A stretch of DNA of 64,000 nucleotides from Candidatus Bathyarchaeota archaeon A05DMB-2 (GTDB lineage Archaea > Thermoproteota > Bathyarchaeia > Bathyarchaeales > Bathycorpusculaceae). This document shows positions 9,128-18,353 of this stretch, one piece after another. Both the position numbers and the translations under genes were made by a program. The stretch spans positions 186,001 through 250,000 of the forward strand of contig JAAKEZ010000001.1 in assembly GCA_018475625.1 (NCBI GenBank), in the 5' to 3' direction. The first letter of the stretch is position 1; each line of letters starts with the position of its first letter. The notes below the pieces were generated by a model. The model did no database searches, had not been told where the DNA came from, and saw nothing but the letters and a program-made list of their open reading frames with translations.

Positions 9128-10969
9128 TTACGGAACTACTTCGACGATTGAGCTATTGCTCGGATGGTTCTCAAGGCGGTCAACATACGACTTCACTATG
9201 ACGGCGCTACCATGCAAGCTCCAAAGGTCATAATCTCTCAAAACCTGGCACGCACCCAGCGTTCCGTTGGCTCCTAACCCGTAGACCATGACGATGTAGT
9301 GCTGAAACTGATCCTGAAATATCATAATAACACCGTAGTCAGCTACCGGATTACCTTGGGCATCGGACTCCGTCGTATAGATGGATCCGGATGATGGAAC
9401 ATAGAGATAATTGAATCCTCCAGTAGAATCTATGACGAATATGACAGGCACCAACGGTTCCGCAAATTGATTCCTTAAACTATTATAATAATAGCTTAAA
9501 GCATTAACTTCGGGACTCCCAACCACTATCATATTTGTTGTGCTATCGAGAAAAGTAACATTTCCTGTACCTGAATCGAACTTTATCAACCAACTATCCA
9601 GTGCGGAAGTCAATGTACTTTTTGGGGTTTGTCGAGCAAGCCTTTCCATAATCATCATACCCCCAATGGCATCAATCGTTTGAGCAGCGCCTACTGGACC
9701 ATGCGGATTGCTGTCGCCTATTACTATGGCTGAATTGTTTGTTACGCCACTTTGAATGAGAACGTGCGGAAAGTTACTTAAATCGCTTTTTTGCATCAGA
9801 GGAGTGCTGAAACTACTGTTGTCAACAGCATATCTTGCCGCGGACAGTATTATTCCGTTTGTTCTATCGATAATGACATCCACGACCCTTCCACTCTCGT
9901 CAACACCCTCTTGATATCCATTTGAGGGTGCTGGAAGCACGCTCAAGATGTAATCCACTAAGGCGTTAGTATACGGCGTGTTAAAGATGACGTCAAACCC
10001 CACAGCAACTTTGAGATAAGCTATTGGCGTTATGGCACCCTGCGTATAGAAGGTGCTTCCATCATAATCAACAATGAACTCATAAACATAGGTCGGGTCG
10101 CCTAATCCGGTATTTCCTTCACTGAAGGCGGTGTAGTGTCCTGTGGCGTTGTAGCGTGCTTCTTGAGCCAGATTAACCTGGCTTAATAACCACATGAATT
10201 TTGAGTCTCGAGGTTTCACCTCAAAGAAAGTAAGTAACAGAGGTTCGTTGCAAATGTGCGCTGTGGGTAGTTCTACGCCGTATGCAGTAACGTTCGGTTG
10301 AGATACGATTGTGTTTATGATTGATGATGGAACGTTGTCCCATCCTTCGAATCCAAAAGCCTTGAAAGCACTAGCCACGTAGTAGCAATAAAAGTCGGTG
10401 GCGCTAAGCCATGAATTGGGGTCCGGGAGAAGTGCCGTGTTATTGTTTCTGGTTTTTACTATGTAGTCTATGTCCTGCGTTAAATCGGGTCGGAGAAGTT
10501 TAAGGTTGTAAAGTGCCAAGTACAATTTTCCCTCATCAATGCTAAAGGTAGGAGCATCTCCGTATGGCTGCCCAGTCCTTGAGTCATAAGTCAAGTATGG
10601 CAAACCATCGCTTGTTAGATTGCGTGTCTTCAGGAAGTAGAGTATCTTTGCAACGCGGTCGTCGAAACCCCACGGACCATCTTTTTGCAGTAGCCCCAGT
10701 TCTCTTGCGTCTATTAATGCTTGAATGTACGTACCCAAATCCCACGACGTGAAATAGGGATAGTTTAGGCCTGCGCCGTGAAGCCCGGTCTGTGGGTTCA
10801 CGCCTTTACCTGGTTGATAGTACTCCCATGCGTTCTCAGCCATTGCCATCCAGTACGTTTTGCTGCCCCGTATTGTTTTAACTTGATTGTTGCCCAATTG
10901 GAAGTAGAAGGGTGACGCTATCAATAGGGCTAACAGGATTGCTACCACTATGAAGTATCCTGTCTTCAA
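9128..10969 (-). CDS. DUF3131-like exported protein (putative glycoside-active alpha/alpha toroid)
   Basis: 613 residues. There is a single N-terminal membrane anchor (residues 5-24) and then a long extracellular region. Residues ~40-160 contain AWEYYQPGKGVNPQTGLHG, TSWDLGTYIQALIDARELGLL and PTFSIDEGKLYLALYNL, which fit the DUF3131/glucoamylase-like (alpha/alpha)6 pattern found near exopolysaccharide genes. It may trim or bind the surface glycan. It starts with TTG and has a GGAGG ribosome binding site 7 bases upstream. It is encoded between processive GT2 and GT-C-like genes, which supports a role in glycan processing. Enzymatic activity is not established by the sequence. Confidence 0.72.
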   Translation of the reverse strand: MKTGYFIVVAILLALLIASPFYFQLGNNQVKTIRGSKTYWMAMAENAWEYYQPGKGVNPQTGLHGAGLNYPYFTSWDLGTYIQALIDARELGLLQKDGPWGFDDRVAKILYFLKTRNLTSDGLPYLTYDSRTGQPYGDAPTFSIDEGKLYLALYNLKLLRPDLTQDIDYIVKTRNNNTALLPDPNSWLSATDFYCYYVASAFKAFGFEGWDNVPSSIINTIVSQPNVTAYGVELPTAHICNEPLLLTFFEVKPRDSKFMWLLSQVNLAQEARYNATGHYTAFSEGNTGLGDPTYVYEFIVDYDGSTFYTQGAITPIAYLKVAVGFDVIFNTPYTNALVDYILSVLPAPSNGYQEGVDESGRVVDVIIDRTNGIILSAARYAVDNSSFSTPLMQKSDLSNFPHVLIQSGVTNNSAIVIGDSNPHGPVGAAQTIDAIGGMMIMERLARQTPKSTLTSALDSWLIKFDSGTGNVTFLDSTTNMIVVGSPEVNALSYYYNSLRNQFAEPLVPVIFVIDSTGGFNYLYVPSSGSIYTTESDAQGNPVADYGVIMIFQDQFQHYIVMVYGLGANGTLGACQVLRDYDLWSLHGSAVIVKSYVDRLENHPSNSSIVEVVP

Positions 10970-11227
10970 TTACAAACCTCCAAAATAATAACGGGCAACG
11001 CAGACCAGCAAAGGCAGGCGACTACTTTATTTTCTGTGTCACAGGCAGTACCGCCTATGGCTATGACAACATTGCGCAAGGAGCGGTCAATCGCAGATGA
11101 TTGCAACACGCTCACATTTCCCCTCATTGATAACCATTCACGATGAAGCTAATACGCTAGCTTAATCCAAGAATTGCATTTAAGAGTATATGTTTAAAAT
11201 CGATATGTGCTAACATGCAACAATGCA
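10970..11227. promoter_or_regulatory. Spacer with likely promoter for the DUF3131 gene
   Basis: 258 bp between two minus-strand genes. No gene is seen. A T-rich TATA-like stretch (near 11023-11030 on the plus strand) could serve the minus-strand gene starting at 10969, and GGAGG immediately upstream of its TTG decides the start. Base composition is mixed and there is no strong repeat. Confidence 0.3.
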
Positions 11228-12481
11228 CTATTTCACGCTCAACGCAGTGTCAGACGCGCCTTTCTTATCCGTCTTTGTCCACTGTCGTGGACGGCGCAGG
11301 AAAATCAGCAGTGCAGCATACAAAGCAATAAACGCTTGCAGACTCCAGTAACAGTAAACAAACGGTAGCCACAGGATGTTCTTCACGCTACGAGGTTTTG
11401 TTATGTAAACCATGGCGAGCCCGCAAACAAACAGAGACAAAGCTAAAGTCAACGTTGCAAACTGTACAGCGAGAGTCCATATGACGTTGAAAGGTAAGGC
11501 TTGGAAGAACGCCCAGAACATGGCGGTGTAAGGCACCAGCGAAGCGATGAGTATGAAAGGTCCCCAGAGCGTTGTTTCAGCGTCGAAGTTTTTCAAGCTG
11601 GGTCGCGACATAAGTCTGCCGTATTTGAAAGCAACTTCCATCGTGCCCCTGAACCATCTTGTGCGTTGCTTGAACAGGGTTTTTAGGTCTGAAGGGCTTT
11701 CTTGCCAGGCAACAACGTCTGACGCGTATCTGATTTTGAAGTTGTTTTCTGTTAGTTTGGCAGATATCTCCATGTCCTCTGACAGCGCGGTTTCGTTGAA
11801 ACCTTTCAGTTTGTTTAGAACGTCGCGTCGTATGAATTGGCAGCTTCCTTTTAGGTGAACGAACAGGTTCAGTACGTCCTTGCCTCTGAGGTAAGCTTCG
11901 CACCACACGGCCTCTTCGTATGAAATGAACTGGGTCAGCATGTTCTCTTTGGAGTTTATGGACATGGTTCTGCCTTGCACAGCGGCAACTGCTGGGTCTT
12001 GAAAGTATTCAAGCACGGTCATTAAGGCGTTGGGATCTGGAACGTTGTCTGCGTCAAAAATGGCGATGAGCTCTCCTTTTGCATGCGCAAGCCCATAGTT
12101 CAAGGCTGAAGGCTTACCGTTAGAGAAGGACCGATGCAGAATTTTCACGTTCGGATGTTCCCTGGCGTAATTCATGCAAATCTCGGGAGTTGAGTCTGTG
12201 GACCCGTCTTCGATGATGAGTATTTCCTGCTTGTCAGAGGGGTAGGCAAGTTTGGAAAGGGCGGTTAATAGTCTGCCTATTACTTTTTCTTCGTTTTTAA
12301 CGGGCACGACGATTGAAAAGGTAGGTAAGAATTTATGAGAAAGCGCTTTTCTCTGCGCTTTGTGACGTTTTTTGCAGTAGTCTTTTATGCCCGTGGCTAG
12401 GATTGGGACGTTATAAAGACTCCAAAGGCTGATTATTAGGAGCACCGCGATGATTGTAACTCCGACAAAATCCAGTATCAT
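11228..12481 (-). CDS. Processive GT2 glycosyltransferase (cellulose/hyaluronan synthase-like)
   Basis: 417 residues. One N-terminal TM is followed by a GT2 domain with VPVKNEEKVIGRL near residue 60, IEDGSTDST near 90, FDADNVPDP near 138 (DxD), SEDMEIS near 234 and QRTRW near 271. The QxxRW signature marks processive beta-glycosyltransferases. Two to three TM helices follow at the C-terminus. It would polymerise a beta-linked polysaccharide and export it through its membrane part. The start has a GGGGG-type ribosome binding site. The gene ending 14 bp upstream (142-residue protein) is in the same operon. Confidence 0.88.
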   Translation of the reverse strand: MILDFVGVTIIAVLLIISLWSLYNVPILATGIKDYCKKRHKAQRKALSHKFLPTFSIVVPVKNEEKVIGRLLTALSKLAYPSDKQEILIIEDGSTDSTPEICMNYAREHPNVKILHRSFSNGKPSALNYGLAHAKGELIAIFDADNVPDPNALMTVLEYFQDPAVAAVQGRTMSINSKENMLTQFISYEEAVWCEAYLRGKDVLNLFVHLKGSCQFIRRDVLNKLKGFNETALSEDMEISAKLTENNFKIRYASDVVAWQESPSDLKTLFKQRTRWFRGTMEVAFKYGRLMSRPSLKNFDAETTLWGPFILIASLVPYTAMFWAFFQALPFNVIWTLAVQFATLTLALSLFVCGLAMVYITKPRSVKNILWLPFVYCYWSLQAFIALYAALLIFLRRPRQWTKTDKKGASDTALSVK

Positions 12482-12495
12482 CCATGTGCCCCCAG

Positions 12496-12909
12496 TTAAC
12501 AGTTAATTGTAGATTGCATTTTAAAGAGCTTGTGCTGGTTTATATGCATTACACTCAAGAATTTTACGAAGGCAGGGTCAGACGACCAGTTTTTAGCTGA
12601 AACATTGCCCCATTTCTGAGCTATCAAGCTGATTTTCTGGGCAAGTTGGAGACCTATTCCTCTCATTACCCGCAGTAGGTTGCTTTCCAAAAAAGTTTCC
12701 AGTTTCTCTACTATGGCGCGGATGTTGTTTGCCAATGTAACGCTACGAATGCTGTCTGCGACCATTATTGTTAAATCGAAAAGAACTCTGTCTATTCTGG
12801 GCAGATTTTTGAACCATACTCCCGCGCGCATGGCTTTTAGCTTAAGCTTCAATAGCTGTTGCTTGTTAAAGAAGCTGGAAACGCTTTTTTGTAACGCGGT
12901 CTTAAGCAT
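12496..12909 (-). CDS. Conserved hypothetical protein
   Basis: 137 residues (142 if the in-frame ATG at 12924 is used). It is basic and mostly helical, with no Cys cluster except a final Cys, no clear TM and no recognised motif. It is rich in Lys, Leu and Arg with a repeating hydrophobic pattern, consistent with a helical bundle or peripheral membrane protein. It directly precedes the processive GT2 gene by 14 bp, so it is probably its operon partner. I do not recognise its function. Confidence 0.6.
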   Translation of the reverse strand: MLKTALQKSVSSFFNKQQLLKLKLKAMRAGVWFKNLPRIDRVLFDLTIMVADSIRSVTLANNIRAIVEKLETFLESNLLRVMRGIGLQLAQKISLIAQKWGNVSAKNWSSDPAFVKFLSVMHINQHKLFKMQSTINC

Positions 12910-13161
12910 ACTGTTTGGTCCCACTTAATTCTTGTTTCTCAATTCTTATTTTACATTCACACATTAACAGACCATTATCTCCAGTAAGGTAAATAAAAAA
13001 TTTTCTTAATTGTCAATTCATATTTGGGATAGCTGTTCAAGATTGTTTTATTGGGTTGATGGATTCTGAGCATTTTTCTGTTCACCTGCTGAGGTTAATG
13101 GCGTCAGTTTACTTTATTTCTATGCGTCAGAACACTTTGTTCTAACGTTTGGAACATAGGG

Positions 13162-13803
13162 TTATGGCTGTCTCATAAAGTTTATGAACTCCGCCAAGGT
13201 TCTCGGCTGTAGCGTGTAGTTTGACCGCTTTTCCTCACCAATGGTTGAAGAAGGCTTAGGTCCGTAGTCGTGTCCTGGATAAACCTCCACGTCATCGCTG
13301 AGCTTCATGAGTTTGCTGAAGAGGCTGTCGTACATGCTTCTGGCGTTGCCGCCGGGCAGGTCGGTTCTGCCGCATTCACCCACGAAGAGCGTGTCACCCG
13401 TCAACAGCTTTCCGTCCGCCAACAGGCATATACTGTCGGGAGTATGCCCAGGAGTGTGGATTATTTTAATTCTGATGGTGCCGAGGGTTAATGTGTCACC
13501 GTCGTTTACTGGTATGTCTGGGCGGGTTTTGGAGAGGGCGTGAGCGACTGTTTTGGCTCTGAAAAGGCTGCGTAGTTCTTCGTTGCCTGCGGTGTGGTCG
13601 GAGTGGCTGTGAGTGCTTATGATGTACTTCAAGTTGAGACGCTCTGACCGCAGAACCCGCGTGAGTTCGCCGGCGTTGTAGCTTGAGTCAACCACTGCTG
13701 CTTCGCGGGTGTTTTCGTCTGCGATGATGTATGAGAAGTTGTCGCTATGCTGCTGGATTTGTCTGAAGAGCATGTGTTTCAGCCCAGAAGATTCCGTGCC
13801 CAT
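13162..13803 (-). CDS. MBL-fold metallo-hydrolase (glyoxalase II / persulfide dioxygenase-like)
   Basis: 213 residues with the complete metal-binding set of the glyoxalase II group: THSHSDH at residues 64-70 (H65, H67, D69, H70), HTPGHTPDS near 115-123, TGDTLFVGECGRTD near 134-147 and YPGHDYG near 174-180. The GECGRTD motif is typical of ETHE1/persulfide-dioxygenase-like and polysulfide-related members rather than classical glyoxalase II, but the substrate cannot be fixed. An alternative start is M11 at 13773, which aligns better with family N-termini. It is monocistronic, divergent from the DUF5518-like gene and separated from it by ~50 bp. Confidence 0.85.
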   Translation of the reverse strand: MGTESSGLKHMLFRQIQQHSDNFSYIIADENTREAAVVDSSYNAGELTRVLRSERLNLKYIISTHSHSDHTAGNEELRSLFRAKTVAHALSKTRPDIPVNDGDTLTLGTIRIKIIHTPGHTPDSICLLADGKLLTGDTLFVGECGRTDLPGGNARSMYDSLFSKLMKLSDDVEVYPGHDYGPKPSSTIGEEKRSNYTLQPRTLAEFINFMRQP

Positions 13804-13856
13804 GGAATAAAAATCTTCCCTGAAGCAGGTGTTATGCGAAGGAAAACGGGAGTGTC

Positions 13857-14297
13857 TTGCGATTCCTCTGGCTTTTCAAAAAAGCTTTTGTGCTAATCGT
13901 AACTGTCTTAGGGATGGAGTGCGGTTGTATGGGTAGTTTGTGGTTGGGAGCCTTCGTGGGCTTTCTCATAACGGTGGTTTTGGGTTTGGCGTTCCCTTTC
14001 TTCGGACACTTGGCAGGCGGGTTCATCGGAGGCTTAGTCGCAGGGCTCATAGCCAAGGGTGGTATGATTCGCGGGGCGGTGGCTGGGTTTCTCGCGGGGA
14101 TTTTCGGCGGCATCCTAATCGCCATATTCGCTTTCATAGGTCTCGCTTTGGTGGGCGGGATTGCTGGAGGAATCGGAGGCGGGCTTTTAGGCGGTCTGAC
14201 AGGATTAGCCATCGGCATTGTGGCGATTGTGTTGGCTGTTTTTGGAGCTGTAGCGTCAACGATTGGTGGCTTCATAGGCGGATTAATTTCAAGATAA
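13857..14297 (+). CDS. Glycine-rich hydrophobic membrane protein (DUF5518-like)
   Basis: 146 residues, dominated by Gly/Ala/Ile/Leu/Val with repeated GG.IGG and GxxxG patterns across four or more hydrophobic stretches, typical of the archaeal DUF5518-type membrane proteins. It probably packs as tight TM helices. It starts with TTG preceded by GGGAG 6 bases upstream. The function is unknown. A long proline-rich frame on the opposite strand is a consequence of the GG-rich codons and is not a gene. Confidence 0.7.
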   Translation: MRFLWLFKKAFVLIVTVLGMECGCMGSLWLGAFVGFLITVVLGLAFPFFGHLAGGFIGGLVAGLIAKGGMIRGAVAGFLAGIFGGILIAIFAFIGLALVGGIAGGIGGGLLGGLTGLAIGIVAIVLAVFGAVASTIGGFIGGLISR

Positions 14298-14475
14298 ATC
14301 ACGATGCCTGGCTCGCGTTATTGAAAAAGTGACAGAACCATTTCTGGCGACTATCTTAGATTTTAGTTATCCATAGTGCAAGACGAAGACAACGAGAGGA
14401 TGCGCTCATAGTTTAGCAAGCGGTTTGAGGTTTTGAAAGCTTCTCCTTTTCTTTTTAGTGTTTTGCAGTGTGGGT

Positions 14476-14649
14476 TCAGGTGCAGGTAGCCAGCAAAGCG
14501 TTATATTTCTTGTATATCCATGGGGGAACATGCCCGAAGTTTTCCTTGTTCCTTATTATGGTGAGGCTCGTCTTTTTAGGGTCAATGCTCCATGCTCGTG
14601 AACGCCACTTTTTGACGGCTTTGCTTTTTCTGCTGAAGAGTTTTAACAT
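14476..14649 (-). CDS. Small basic protein, 57 residues
   Basis: A short frame with a good ribosome binding site (AGGAG 8 bases before the ATG). The product begins MLKLFSRKSKAVKKWRSRAW and ends NALLATCT. It is strongly basic in the first half, which suggests nucleic-acid or membrane-surface binding. I do not recognise it. Support is the ribosome binding site, the plausible codon use and the absence of a better gene in this stretch. It lies convergent to the DUF5518-like gene. Confidence 0.45.
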   Translation of the reverse strand: MLKLFSRKSKAVKKWRSRAWSIDPKKTSLTIIRNKENFGHVPPWIYKKYNALLATCT

Positions 14650-14804
14650 TCCGCTTACTCCTGAGAAGTGTTATGTCGTGTCTTAATAAAGCGGTTATTC
14701 TTAAATTCGCATGCTTGATTTGTATGATATATTACGATACAGAAATACTGCTTTAAAACAATGCCTACATGCTCTACTCCCAGAGAAAGGAGAAGGCACT
14801 CATC

Positions 14805-14909
14805 ATGAACATGTGGATAAACCTCTTCAACGTCGGGCTGTACTTTCTAGTATTTTTGCTAATAGCTGTCGTGGTTTTCGGGTTCATCTGGACTAAATAC
14901 TGCAAATAA
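14805..14909 (+). CDS. Single-TM micropeptide, 34 residues
   Basis: The frame begins MNMWINLFNVGLYF and continues as an uninterrupted hydrophobic helix, ending with the charged tail WTKYCK. AAGGAG lies ~14 bases upstream. It is a bitopic membrane micropeptide by pattern. Its neighbour at 15086 is also a tiny membrane protein on the same strand, so these may form a small-membrane-protein group. The function is unknown. Confidence 0.4.
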   Translation: MNMWINLFNVGLYFLVFLLIAVVVFGFIWTKYCK

Positions 14910-15085
14910 CCTCCCAACGCAATTGTTGTCGCGCTTTTCGCGAGCCACTGAAAAGCCAAAAAAGAAGGGAGGCTCTACTGTAATGTATTTCGGTGACGCT
15001 GGAGGGTGCGGACTAAAATCTTGTACTCGCTTGAGACCGAAAGTGTGATTAGCATCGTTGTAGAGTAAGAAAAGAGAAAGAAACT

Positions 15086-15262
15086 ATGAATAAACAGATG
15101 CAGACAGTTCTTGTGGCAGTCGTCATAGCGACCCTGTTCTTTTTGGTGGTTTACTACGGGTTTGCTGTGTTTGTTACAGTGACGACGGTGGGTTTTGTTG
15201 TTTTCTTGCTGATTGAAGAAGCATACCGAAGGAAAAAAAGAGAAAGTGGCAAACAGAGTTGA
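15086..15262 (+). CDS. Small membrane protein, 58 residues
   Basis: Begins MNKQMQTVLVAVVIATLF, with two hydrophobic helices (about residues 6-24 and 26-43) separated by a short turn, then a basic tail EEAYRRKKRESGKQS. The purine-rich sequence just upstream (GAGAAAGAAA) can serve as a ribosome binding site. By the positive-inside rule the tail is cytoplasmic. No family is recognised. Confidence 0.5.
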   Translation: MNKQMQTVLVAVVIATLFFLVVYYGFAVFVTVTTVGFVVFLLIEEAYRRKKRESGKQS

Positions 15263-15509
15263 GCTGTCTTATTCTACGCATCTAATTCCATAGACATCGT
15301 TACATTGAAAAATCAACGATCCTATGTAGTGACATGGACAAGTTGCTGAGGTAGAGTTTATCCAACCAGTTAGATTTACTACTCCAAGCTAAGAGAAGGC
15401 TTGGTTCCGATAAAATGGGTTTGCCCCGTACATAGATAGTATTGAAACATGTAAACATATGAAAAATACGGAGTAAAAAAGAGATAAAAACGATCCTCAG
15501 AATTTTTGG
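15263..15509. other. Intergenic spacer, no gene supported
   Basis: The stretch between the 58-residue gene and the hairpin element. A minus-strand frame of 94 codons spans 15300-15584 but overlaps the conserved hairpin element, has no ribosome binding site and has low-quality composition, so I do not call it. Confidence 0.4.
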
Positions 15510-15617
15510 GGGTTTGCTGGGGCTCTGGGTTCGCATACTATAGGAGAAAGAGAATGAAAAATCCGCGATGACCGCTACAGCCATCGTGACATTTCAGCCC
15601 AGAGCCCACTCAGCCCC
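15510..15617. repeat. Hairpin repeat element, copy A
   Basis: 108 bp beginning GGGTTTGCTGGGG and ending CCACTCAGCCCC. It shares both ends and an internal purine-rich AGGAGAAA segment with copy B at 18354-18459, in the same orientation. The arms GGGCTCTGGG (15520-15529) and CCCAGAGCCC (15598-15607) pair perfectly over 10 bp. It lies downstream of the 842-residue PQQ-repeat protein gene. It could be a structured RNA, a non-autonomous repeat or a DNA-binding site; the sequence alone does not decide. Confidence 0.6.
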
Positions 15618-15686
15618 TATCCTCTTTCTCTTTTGCGATGATAGCTCACTAAAAAAAGGGGAAGATGTTTGCTGAATGCTTACAGC

Positions 15687-18215
15687 TTATGGTCGTTTTC
15701 TCAGCATCAGCACTATTACGACTGTAGCCACAGCGATTGCGACAATTATACCGATTACCGAGGGCACAAGGTACACGTCTGCTATCGATGCTGGCGTCGG
15801 TGTGGGTTCAGAAGTAGGCGCAGGTGCTTCGACTGCAGTTAGATAAGTTGATGCGGTTGAGCTGCCATAGGATTCAGAGCCTTCAAAGGTGGCGATGATT
15901 TGGTACAATCCTGGAACTTCAGGAGCCCAAGTGAAACCGTACACGCCGTTTAAGTCGCTTGTAGCTTCGCCGATGTCAATCCAGTTGTTGTTAGGATCAA
16001 GAGCTGCCAACTTCACGGTAACACCTTTCGCGTCCGTAGGCTTCGGCTTCTGCATATGCAAGTACTCCATCCATTCACTCATGTACTCGTCAGAGACGGC
16101 GGCAGTGCCCGCCTGAGCCGGAGACATATCAAGAACCGTGCCAGTTATAGTAAAGCTTTGACCACACTGAACCTCTGTCAAAGGTACTGTGACAGTAGTT
16201 TTGCTTCGACCTTTACCGAAGACGTACGTATACCCGTCATAGGTGTTGGAGGCTACGAGATACCCGTCGGCTACGGCACCAGGACTCATGGATCCTGTTA
16301 TGTTCCATATTCCATTGCCAGTAGTAGCGTTAATGCAGTGAAGTTTCCAGCCTCTGGTTATGGGCTGGGTTGGTGTATGCTCAGTATTGCAATAGTACAC
16401 TTTTCCACCTGCAATCCATGGAGAACCTGCAAAGAATGGGTAATTGCCTTCGTAGGAGCTTTCGTACGGGTATGGTGCCGGCGCCTGGTATAGCCAAGAC
16501 ACTTTTCCAGTATCCCAGTCGTAAGCGGCTACACCGTCGTATTGTCCTACAATTATGTTTCCGCCGTATGATGAGATGCCGTAAGCTCCGAAAACACCCC
16601 AAGGCCAACTTGAAACCTCACTTGTCCACAATTTCTGCCCTGACCTTAAATCCCAGCAATAGATGCGCCCATCCTCAAAGCGTACAGCTACTTTTCCGTG
16701 ATCTGCTATGGTTTCGCTGGGCCAAACGTTAAAGGGAACTCCAGCCATGACGCTCCACAGCACGTTTCCTGTGTCTAGTTTGACCGCCGTTATGTTCGCG
16801 TCTATGTTCGCGCCTACGCCAGCATTGTAAGGTGACACCACGCTGACAGCTATGCCAGCTTCATAATCTACAGCAGCGCTTAAGCTACTAAAGGGCCAAG
16901 TTATGTTATTCATCACACGCAAACCAACGTTAACGACGCTAAACATGGTGCTTACATCTCCTTTCACTGTCCAGTTGATCAGGCGGTATCTGTTTGGGGC
17001 TGCCGATGCACCTAGGTCTTGCACGCTCAGGAAATAGGGAAAGTCCAAGTTAGCGTATAAGGTGCCTGTCGTCAACGGAGCAATCGAAACATTGTAGGTT
17101 GCAGCACCAGTATAGGGGTCATAGTATATCAGTCGTCCACCGCCTACATATGTTAGATACACTGCTCTTCCGAACTGGGGCGCGCCGCCGGGAGTTTCCG
17201 GATAGCCTTCAGTGTAAGTTACTAACGAAGGTACCTGCGTAACGCCTGTCCGTTCCCAGTACACTTCTCCGGTTCGCAGGTCATAGCATTGCCAAACACT
17301 AGTAGGCGCTCCGTCCACCACTTTCGTCAAAGTTTGGTAGCATCTTCCAGCATAGATTATCGACGGATTACCGCCACCAGAAGTCCATGACAGATCTTCC
17401 AGTGGTCCACCGATTAAGCCGCCTATGGCACCCTGCCGTTTCCATACAACGTGAGCGGAGTTTGGTCCCTGAACGTATGGAATGTATCTATAGTTGCTCA
17501 TGTACGTGTTTGTCTCCTCTGGCCAGTACGCGCCTTCTTCACCCACAACACCAGTAGATGGAAAGTAGCCTAGAATGGGCCACCATTCCCTGTTTTCCGG
17601 TGAGACTGGACGTGTCCAATAGTCTGTGGGAAGGGGCGAAGCAGGCCAAGAAGCTACCGGTTCCTCCTGCACAGTAAGGTTATATGGTCCATCATGACTT
17701 GGCGCGTAATAGACTGATTCAGCAAAGCTGACGACTCCTGCGGAAACAGTCGCCGTTGCTCTTGTAACTGTGTAGTTTCCTGCTGGGAAGTAGCCTCCTG
17801 GAAATTCAAATTCGATTTTCCACACGCCGGTTTTGTCAGGTGCAAACTGTAGCCATGAAGTTGCGTCTCCGTAGTAGCTTGGTTTCGAGATAACTTTGCG
17901 AGTTCCGTCTGGGTCTGTTATTATCGCGGTGAAGTTGCTGAAGTATCTGCTTACGTGAGTTGGAGGCGCCAGCCACATGATAACTGTGACAGTTTGTCCG
18001 ACGCCCACTGGATTAGGGTTAAAGCTTAGATGTGCTTCGGTTTTGACTGTGTAGTCAGGGGTAACACCTGCTGGCAGTGATGTTGAACCGCCCTCCTGCA
18101 TATTCGTGTACGTTTGAGCACTAGTAATAGGTAAGGCAACAAGCGAGACAGCCATAGCAAACATCAGAAGCAAAGCAATCGCGATAGCTTTAGTTTTGTT
18201 TTTAGCATTGTACAT
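15687..18215 (-). CDS. Exported, membrane-anchored PQQ-like beta-propeller protein
   Basis: 842 residues. It has a signal peptide (residues 1-34, ending ITSAQT), a beta-sandwich Ig-like region (~60-180), then PQQ/BamB-like propeller repeats (~200-650) recognisable by recurring G.vlW.... and dtGk..W elements, for example DLRSGQKLWTS and DWDTGKVSWLY. A second Ig-like domain (~660-795) follows, then a Pro/Thr/Ser linker, and a C-terminal TM helix (~815-837) ending RKRP. The protein is therefore held on the outer face of the membrane. Such proteins are common archaeal surface proteins with scaffolding or substrate-binding roles; no enzyme is indicated. AAGGAG precedes the ATG. The gene sits between two copies of a hairpin repeat. 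Confidence 0.85.
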   Translation of the reverse strand: MYNAKNKTKAIAIALLLMFAMAVSLVALPITSAQTYTNMQEGGSTSLPAGVTPDYTVKTEAHLSFNPNPVGVGQTVTVIMWLAPPTHVSRYFSNFTAIITDPDGTRKVISKPSYYGDATSWLQFAPDKTGVWKIEFEFPGGYFPAGNYTVTRATATVSAGVVSFAESVYYAPSHDGPYNLTVQEEPVASWPASPLPTDYWTRPVSPENREWWPILGYFPSTGVVGEEGAYWPEETNTYMSNYRYIPYVQGPNSAHVVWKRQGAIGGLIGGPLEDLSWTSGGGNPSIIYAGRCYQTLTKVVDGAPTSVWQCYDLRTGEVYWERTGVTQVPSLVTYTEGYPETPGGAPQFGRAVYLTYVGGGRLIYYDPYTGAATYNVSIAPLTTGTLYANLDFPYFLSVQDLGASAAPNRYRLINWTVKGDVSTMFSVVNVGLRVMNNITWPFSSLSAAVDYEAGIAVSVVSPYNAGVGANIDANITAVKLDTGNVLWSVMAGVPFNVWPSETIADHGKVAVRFEDGRIYCWDLRSGQKLWTSEVSSWPWGVFGAYGISSYGGNIIVGQYDGVAAYDWDTGKVSWLYQAPAPYPYESSYEGNYPFFAGSPWIAGGKVYYCNTEHTPTQPITRGWKLHCINATTGNGIWNITGSMSPGAVADGYLVASNTYDGYTYVFGKGRSKTTVTVPLTEVQCGQSFTITGTVLDMSPAQAGTAAVSDEYMSEWMEYLHMQKPKPTDAKGVTVKLAALDPNNNWIDIGEATSDLNGVYGFTWAPEVPGLYQIIATFEGSESYGSSTASTYLTAVEAPAPTSEPTPTPASIADVYLVPSVIGIIVAIAVATVVIVLMLRKRP

Positions 18216-18353
18216 TTTTTACTCTCCTTTTTTGGAGTCTCTAACAGTAGCATAGAGGATTTAAAACCTAGCAAGAAGTACCACTTGTAACTGAACACCG
18301 TCGATTAGACCTTAAAAACTGGCGATGACGTGTTTAGGCATAAACCGGCTAAA

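Noticed and set aside
13832-14302. 156-codon proline-rich frame antisense to the glycine-rich membrane protein gene
   Set aside because: Its Pro/Lys/Met composition is the mirror of Gly/Ala/Ile codons on the other strand. It has no domain and no ribosome binding site.
15300-15584. 94-codon minus-strand frame
   Set aside because: It crosses the conserved hairpin element, lacks a ribosome binding site and resembles no protein family.
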